From NCBI RefSeq assembly GCF_042477335.2, contig NC_091263.1, forward strand, positions 73,644,501 to 73,708,500: a stretch of 64,000 bases of DNA. Direction: 5' to 3'. This document shows, one piece after another, positions 57,690 through 64,000 of this stretch; the first letter of the stretch is position 1, and each line of letters starts with the position of its first letter. Position numbers and translations under genes: made by a program. Below the pieces are notes generated by a model. The model worked only from the letters and a program-made list of their open reading frames with translations, was not told the origin of the DNA and did no database searches. The DNA is from Ovis canadensis. Its lineage: Eukaryota > Chordata > Mammalia > Artiodactyla > Bovidae.

Positions 57690-58868
57690 AGGTCCTACAG
57701 AATCTGTCCTTTCCTGCCTGGCTTATCTCACTTGGCATGTTTTCAAGGCCCGTCCACCTCACAGCCCACACTGGAACTTCATTCCTGTACATGGTGAATA
57801 ATACACCCCCGTATCTATTCACCAACAGATGAGCACACAGGGTCTTTCTCCCCGCTGACTGCTGTGAGTAATTCTGCCCTAACCCATAGTGCATGACTAT
57901 CTGCTGGAGATGCTGATTTCAAATCTGATGGGTAGATGCACCTCAGTGCCAGGACATACGGTAATTTTCTGTAATCTGCACACTGCTCTCCATACAAGTC
58001 CAGCATTTTACACTCCTACCAGCAATACACAAGGGTCCCAATTTCCGTAATGCTCACCAACACGTATTTTTTAAATACAGAGCCAGGCTTCTGTGGTGGC
58101 TCAGTGGTGAGAATCCGCCTGCCGATGCAAGAGCCACAGGCTTGACCCCTGGTCCAGAAGACCCGCACGCTTTGGAGCAACTGAGCCCACGTGCCACAGC
58201 TGCGGAGCCTGTGCCTCAGAGCACGCAGACCGCAGCTGCTGCAGCTCGAGCGCCCCAAAGCCCAGCTCTGCAACCAGAGAGGCCACTGCAGTGAGCCCAC
58301 ACGCGGCAACCAGCGAGGCGCCCCCGCCCGCCACAGCGAGAGGAGCCCTTGCTCACCACAGCTAGAGACAGCCTGAGCAGCAACGAAGACCCAGCACAGC
58401 CGTAAATAAACAGATAATAAGGTTACTTCTGGCAAGGGAGAAAAAGAGCCACCGTAATCCAAGTAAAGCATGTATCACCATTCTGAATTCCCCTAATAAC
58501 TAGTGGTGCTGTGTATTTATTTTTGTGTGGGTCAGCCACTTCCACATCTTTTTTGGAGAAATGTCTACTCTGATCCTGAACCATCTATAATCAAATTGCC
58601 TGTTTGCTACTGAGTTGTTCAAACTTTAAATATGTATTCTGAATATCAGCCTTATCGGATGTACAATTGGTAAGCATCTTCCCCATTCTGCAGGTTGTCT
58701 TTCTGCTGCCTTGACACCGTGCTTGGAAACACAAAAGGTCTAGTTTGGATGAAGCCGAGTCTACCTGTTTCCTCTGCTGCTGCAGGCGCTCTTGGTATCA
58801 CAGCCGTGGCATCGCTGGGTCCAGCACCAGGGGTCTCGCCCTGTTTGCTTCTCAGAGTCCCACAGCTC
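57690..58868 (-). repeat. L1 3'-end fragment, interrupted by a SINE
   Basis: CTTGGCATGTTTTCAAGGCCCGTCC, CACACTGCTCTCCATACAAGTCC, CCAGCAATACACAAGGGTCCC and, beyond the SINE, ATCAGCCTTATCGGATGTACAATTGG are antisense L1 end sequence in order. Confidence 0.75.
58086..58420 (+). repeat. Long tRNA-Glu-derived SINE (CHR-2 type) within L1
   Basis: GGCTTCTGTGGTGGCTCAGTGGTGAG at the left, then GGAGCAACTGAGCCCACGTGCCACAGC and CAACGAAGACCCAGCACAGCCGTAAATAAA at the right: a nearly full-length long form. Confidence 0.85.
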
Positions 58869-58869
58869 T

Positions 58870-58989
58870 CTTTTTTTTTTTCAGCACTGAGGAGCATGTG
58901 GGATCTTGGTTCCCTGGGCGGGGATGAAATCCTCATCTCCCGCAGTGGAAGCGTGGAGTCTTACACCCCTGGACCACCAGGGAAGTCCC
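58870..58989 (-). repeat. tRNA-Glu-derived SINE (CHR type)
   Basis: A T run, GCATGTGGGATCTTGGTTCCC, then CCCCTGGACCACCAGGGAAGTCCC, the short SINE in reverse. Confidence 0.85.
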
Positions 58990-59159
58990 TCACTTTTTTC
59001 CTTTAACCTCTTAAGATTGAGGTCTTTGAGACTGCAATACACCATAAAACTCCCAGGAGAGAATGCAGACAAAACATTCTCTGACATCAGTCATTCCAGT
59101 GCTTTCTTATCTCAGGCCAGTCTCCCACAGCAGCAGAAGCAACAACTGAAATAAGCAAA

Positions 59160-59820
59160 CGGGAACTAAGCAAAGGTACAAGCTTTTGCACAGAAAAGGA
59201 AAACATAAACAAAGGGGGGAAATCTACAGAATGGGAGAAAATATTTGCAAATGGTATGACTGACAAGGGTCTAACTTCCAAAATATACAAGCAGCTCACA
59301 CGTCTCAGTAGCAACAACTCAACACAACACACAAACGGCCGCAGAGCAGCCAAGCCCACACGCCGTAACTGAGCGCGCGCCTCGCAACGAAAAGGCCCGG
59401 GGCGACGAAAGCAACACCGCACGCCACAAGTAAGGCCTGACACAGCCAAATAGACTTTAAAAAAAAAAAAAAACACGGGCGAAACCTAAATAGACATTTC
59501 TCCAAAGAAATACAGGTAGCCAACAGGCACATAAAAATATGCTCAATGCCGCTAATTTTTCAAGAAACGCAATTCAACACTACAATGAGGTACCACCTCA
59601 CACTGGCCAGAATGGCCACCATTAACAAGCCTGCAAATAATAAATGCCGGAGAGGGTGTGGAGGAAAGGGAGCCCTCCCACACGCTTGGGAGGAGTTTAC
59701 CAACAAGCCGCTGCAGCCACTAGGAAAGTGCCTCAAAAACGAAAACTCGAGCTGTCACATGATCCAGCAGTCCCACTCCTGGGCGGATATCCGGACAGAC
59801 TAATTCAGAAAGACACGCAG
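59160..59820 (+). repeat. L1 3'-end fragment in plus orientation
   Basis: AAGCTTTTGCACAGAAAAGG, GAATGGGAGAAAATATTTGCAAATGG, AATAGACATTTCTCCAAAG and ACAAATAATAAATGCC-type words are in L1 ORF2-end to 3' UTR order. A SINE interrupts it. The match fades into CpG-rich DNA at about 59820. Confidence 0.85.
59341..59473 (+). repeat. tRNA-Glu-derived SINE 3' part with poly(A) tail, within L1
   Basis: GCAGAGCAGCCAAGCCCACACGCC to GACACAGCCAAATAGACTTT and 15 A residues: the 3' half of the long SINE form, sitting between adjacent L1 words. Confidence 0.75.
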
Positions 59821-60250
59821 CCCAGGGCCCAGGCCGCCCCGCCCCGGCGGGCAGCCGCTGGAGACACTCGGACGTCCCGCGGCGCGCGGGCGCCCGGAGC
59901 AGCGCGGCGCATGCGCACTGGAGCACGACAGCGGCGCGGGGAACAGCGCCACCGCGCGGCCACGCGGGCGACACCGAGCGAACCGCCGCGAGACGCCCCA
60001 GCTGCCACTCACACGGGGAACCCGAAACAGGACGCCCGCAAACCTGGGTAGCAGAGACTCACGGACCGAGGGCACGGAGGCGTCTCTGCGGCCGCCGAGA
60101 GGAAGGGGGAGGGGGAGGGACTGGGAGGTTAGGGTGAGCAGAGGCAAACCGGTGCCCAAGGGACGGGCGACAAGGCCCGACTGCGCATACACGGGGCGTC
60201 CATTCAACGCCCCAGGGCGAACCGCCCCGGAAAGAGCAGGAAAAAGGAGG
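59820..60250. promoter_or_regulatory. Intronic CpG-rich patch with an NRF1-type site
   Basis: Very CpG-dense DNA directly behind the L1 fragment. GCGCATGCGCA at 59907-59917 is a near-perfect NRF1 site. It could be an alternative promoter for RAB7A on the minus strand, another start, or GC-drifted L1 sequence: the words CACTCGGACGTCCC can be aligned loosely with the L1 continuation. Confidence 0.4.
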
Positions 60251-61437
60251 CAACGTGCAGCGGAGTCACCTGCTCCACAGAAGTCAGAACAACACGGTGA
60301 ATCAACGATTCGTCAATGAAAGAAGCGTCAGGTCTCCCATTTAACCTTGCGTTATGACGACAGGTCCAGGTCCAAATCCGTCTGCAGGCAGGCGTTTCCC
60401 AGCACCGCCATCAGTCACGGAAGGCACGGCTTTCACCGCCGAACGCGCTCGGCATCTTTGCCAAAGGTCAGTTCACCTTGCATGTGAAGGTTAGTGCCTG
60501 GGCTTTCCAGTCTGTTCCGCTGGTTCACCCGTGTTTCCTATTCTAGTATCACACTGTTCTGATTACCACAGAGCTTTGCAGTTTAAAAATCTCAAAGTGG
60601 GAGACCTCCAACTTATGAGCTTTCAAAATTACTTTGACTATTGAGGGTCCCATGGCTTTCAGGACAGGTTTTTCTATTTCTGCAAAAAAAAAAAAAAAGT
60701 ATTTGGAAGTTTGACAAGGATTGCATTGAATCTGTAGATGGTTTCCCAACAATATTAATTCTTCTAATTCATAAATGAGCTGTCTTTCCACTTACATCTT
60801 TAACCTCTCTCAGCAACGTTTATAGTCTTTCGTTTAGAAGGCTTTTTCATTTACCAACTTAGATTCCTAGGTATTTTATTCCTTTTGGTGCTACTGTGCA
60901 TGGAACTGTTTCCTAACTTTCTTTTTCAGATGGTATCCTGAAATTTGTTGACTTAGTTTATTAGCTTTAAGAGATTTTAGTCTTTTAATTTCGGGGTATG
61001 AACTCTGTAAGGTACTCCACGTATAAGATCACGTCTCTCTTTCCGGTCCAGTTTGGATGTCTTTTCTTTTTCTTGCTGAACTGCTCTGGCTGGAACTTCC
61101 AAGACTGTTTTGAAGAGGAGTGGTACAGTGGGCCCCTCTGCCTTGTTCCTGATCCTGAAAGACAAAGCGTGTCCTTCGTCTTCTGCATCAGTTGAGATGA
61201 TGTTTTCCCCTCTCATTCTGTCAACGTGGTCTATTAACGATCGCTATTTGGTTGTGGAACCAACCTAACATTGCAAGGAATAAGTCCCACTCGGGTCATG
61301 GTCCATAACTCCTGCCGAATCAACTTCACAGGCATCTATCCTGTTAGGGGCTTTTGCACCGCTCTTCACGAGAGATGCTGACCGATACTTTCCTTTTTTT
61401 TTGTAGTGTCTGTCTGACTTTAGTATGAGAGCCATGC

Positions 61438-61643
61438 TGGCCTCCTTGGTGGCTCAGAAGGTAAAGAATCTGCGGGCAATGCAGGAGACCCGGATTCAAT
61501 TTCTGGGTCAGGAAGATCCCCTGGAGAAGACAATAGCTACCACTCCAGTATCCTCGCCTAGAGAATCCCGTGGGCAGAGGAGTCTGAAGGGCAACAGTCC
61601 ACGGGGTCGCAGAGAGCTGACCACGACCGAGCCTCTAACACTC
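61438..61643 (+). repeat. Bov-tA SINE within L1
   Basis: CTGGCCTCCTTGGTGGCTCAGAAGG, CAGGAGACCCGGATTCAATTTC, then GGGTCGCAGAGAGCTGACCACG and a degraded end. Confidence 0.88.
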
Positions 61644-62705
61644 ACTTCACTGTCAGTCCTGGCCTCATGGAACGGGCTCAGCACTGTTTTCCCCTCGAGA
61701 CTACAGATTCGGGATGGACATGTGCACAGGGCCAGATTCACAGCGGACAGCCGACAGGATCTGCAGCAGAACACAGGGGGCCTGCTCAGCGCCGCGCGGC
61801 AGCCCGGCCAGGGGCATTTGAAGGGATGCATGAACACCCTGAGGCCCTTCGCCGCTCACCTGAAACCATCTCAACACTGTTAACAGGCTGCACCCCAATA
61901 CAAAATAAAAAGTTGGAAGAAAAAGCAGCAAGGTTCTCCCCTCTTCAATATCTGGGAAGAATTTGCGAACTGGTGTTAGTCCTTTACCCGTCAGAACTCA
62001 CCAGTGAGGCCGTTAGGCCCCGGGCTCCTCTCTGTCCGGAAGCTTTCGGTAACCGACTCCACCACCTAGCTTGACGACAGTACGAGCCCTACTCTCTATG
62101 TCGTCTGGCGGTCTGTGCATCTCCAGGAATCTGCTTCACCCGGGCTACGCAAGTCAGTCCTGTACATGTGTTCCGAGTGAGAATCCTCTTCATTCATGAA
62201 AATGGTTACTTATATCTCCACTTTCTTTTCTGACTTTAGTGATAAGAACCTTTAAAAAATTCTCAGTTAATCTAAAGGGTTTTCTGCTCTAACCTGGACT
62301 ATTTCCTTCCCTTTTAAGCTCTGGGTTTAAACGGTTCTTTCTCTAGTTCCTCAGGAAGTGAAGTCAGGCTGTTGATTTGAGATCTTTTCGCTGTCAGCAC
62401 TTGAGGCTGCACTCTGCCCCTCAGCACTTCTGCGCCGAGTCCTGCGCGCTCTGCTGTGTTGTGTTTGCAGGGCCACTGTTCCCAGACCAGGGACGGGACC
62501 TAGGCTTCCAGCAGCGAACGCACCGAGTCCTAACCCTGCCCGAGTCCCAGCCCTAAACAGTTTACGACTTCTCTTGTGACTGCTCCTCTGGCCCGGCAGT
62601 TCTGTAAGAATGTGCTGTTTGCCATCGATGGTGTCTGTGGCTTGTCCAGTTTTCCGCTTGTTACTGACTTCTGACTGGCTCTCATGGTGGTCCGAGAGGT
62701 ACCTT

Positions 62706-62840
62706 GGGGACTCCCCTGGCGATTGGTGGCTAAGATGTTGCTTTCCAGCACAGGGGGTGCACGTTCCACCCCTGGTTGGGGAGCAAATATCCCACATGCC
62801 TCAAGGCCAAGAACTCACACGTAAAACCGCAACAATAACT
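62706..62840 (+). repeat. tRNA-Glu-derived SINE (CHR type) within L1
   Basis: GGACTCCCCTGGCGATTGGTGGC, GTTCCACCCCTGGTTGGGGAGC and an AAC-rich end. Confidence 0.75.
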
Positions 62841-64000
62841 GTAACACACTCGATAGAGGCTTCAGCAGTGGTCGGCACCACAGGAAAAAAGAAAGGCGCC
62901 TCGTACGACAACCCACTTTTTAACACCTTCTGAGACTTACTACGGCTCAACATGTATTCTATCATGGAGAGCGAGCGTGTCCACTTGGGCAGAGCGTGTG
63001 TGCTGGTGGCGGGGGCAGAGACCCGTGCCTGCTGCACGCGGCCCGTTCACGGAGCCGCTCCCGGCCTCCTCGCTCACGGGCCTGCTGCCAGAGTCCATCC
63101 ACTGCCAGTGTCTGCGTCAGACTCCCCTCCCCTCAGCTCTGGCCATTTGTGCCTCAAGGATTCTGACGGCTGTGGAACGGTGTGCACACGCTTGGCGCTG
63201 CTGGGCCTTCTTGCTGTACCGCATCTTCTCACATGCTCTGTCTTGTCAGGTTTTTGCCTTGAAGGTTATTTCACCTCAGAGGAGTGCAGCTGCCGTCTCT
63301 TTTGGTTACGACCTGCATGAGTCCTCTGCACACCGTTTCACACCGAACATCTCTCTCTCTTTGGCTCCAAAGTCAGTCTCTTGTGGAGGGCAAGTAAAGG
63401 GCTCATGTGTTTCTATCCAAACCGCCAACCTGCCATGTGCCTGGCGAGTCTGATGCATGCACAGGTGAAGAATCACTAACAGGGAGGCACTCGCTTCAGT
63501 CCTCTCCCTGCTTGCTCTTCACATGCCTCGTCGCTTCTTTGTCCCGCATTTCCTGCACGGCCATCTTCTTTTGTTATTGATTGATTCTTTATAGCAAAAC
63601 ACTTTTAATTCCCTTCTCATTTCCTTCCGAGTATATCTCATGGCTAGCTTCTTCCTTGTAGCCGTGGAATTCCAGTTAGCACCCTACAGCGGCAGCAGCT
63701 GACCGGGCCAATTCACACCAGCTCACCTTCACTAACATACAAAACTGTTCCCGTGCAACCCGGAGCCCACGCCCTCTCCCTCACGGACGTCACCAAATCA
63801 CATCTCTGTGCACCGCGTCCTCCCAGAAGATGGACAGCTGGGTTAGTCCCTGAAATCGAGTGGAGACAATAAGGTGGGTCACAGCAGCGCCAGCTTTTCT
63901 GACCGTCTGTGTGTCTCCTTTACCAGGTCTTCCCTTCCTCACAGGGCTCTGGGTCACTGTCCAGCGCTGTCCAATCTGAAGGAACCGCCTCTCTACAGGC

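Larger units (their letters stand above)
45423..64000 (-). other. Presumed RAB7A intron 1 (upstream of the first coding exon)
   Basis: No RAB7A 5' exon or other gene is recognised here. 46.1-51.5 kb is mostly GC-rich DNA without identifiable content, with an AT-rich L1-like patch at 48410-48600. 52-54.5 kb is single-copy-looking. 54.7-64 kb is mostly BovB and L1. A CpG-rich patch at 59.82-60.25 kb could be an alternative promoter. Confidence 0.6.
60440..64000 (-). repeat. Old L1 (ORF2 region) in antisense, with two SINE insertions
   Basis: Successive antisense L1 ORF2 words run through the region: TTGATTGCATTGAATCTGTAG-type at 60720, TTCCTAGGTATTTTATTCC at 60865, AACTCACCAGTGAGGCCGTTAGGCC at 61995, GAGAGGTACCTTGGGG at 62694 and CATGTATTCTATCATGGAGAGC at 62950. 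It continues, with less certainty, to the window end. It is heavily diverged. Confidence 0.7.

Noticed and set aside
58086-58160. tRNA-like A and B boxes
   Set aside because: They are the heads of tRNA-Glu-derived SINEs, here and at the other SINE sites, not functional tRNA genes.

Overview
The window is nuclear DNA from a ruminant (cattle, sheep, goat or close relative). Bov-tA and related tRNA-Glu SINEs, BovB LINE fragments, old L1 pieces, a mariner and two ERV-type solo LTRs lie between vertebrate split genes with canonical splice sites. Much of the DNA is GC-rich with several CpG islands. There is no operon, CRISPR array or phage, and most long open frames are GC-rich noise or SINE translations.

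Three protein-coding genes are supported. (1) HMCES, plus strand: its last four coding exons lie between 89 and 6289, with a 3' UTR and poly(A) signals to about 7220; the first ~109 codons are upstream of the window. (2) H1-10 (H1FX, histone H1.10), minus strand, a complete single-exon gene at 14411-15055 inside a CpG island, with a TATA-like box and a poly(A) signal. (3) RAB7A, minus strand: all five coding exons between 45422 and 35785 encode the full 207-residue small GTPase; the 3' UTR runs to about 34.6 kb. The 5' noncoding exon was not identified, so 45.4-64 kb is read as 5' intron 1.

Layout: 0-7.2 kb HMCES; 7.3-7.96 kb an orphan CpG-island promoter with octamer, two CCAAT boxes and a GC box; 8-14 kb intergenic; 14-15.9 kb H1-10 and its island; 16-22 kb GC-rich intergenic DNA with old L2/MIR pieces and a 133-bp tandem duplication; 22.3-23.0 kb an orphan CpG island with a 56-bp element present twice, each centred on a 14-base palindrome; 23.7-33.8 kb a repeat nest (SINEs, L1, a mariner split by an ERV solo LTR and a BovB fragment, then a second solo LTR); 34.6-64 kb RAB7A and its introns, with a 1.7 kb BovB and several kb of L1 in the far part.

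The genes have unrelated jobs: HMCES shields abasic sites in single-stranded DNA, H1.10 is a linker histone, and RAB7A directs late endosome to lysosome traffic. HMCES and H1-10 converge; H1-10 and RAB7A are in tandem on the minus strand. I found no convincing new biological system. The best leads are the orphan CpG islands, a GC-AG intron in HMCES, and the transposon nest with readable target-site duplications.
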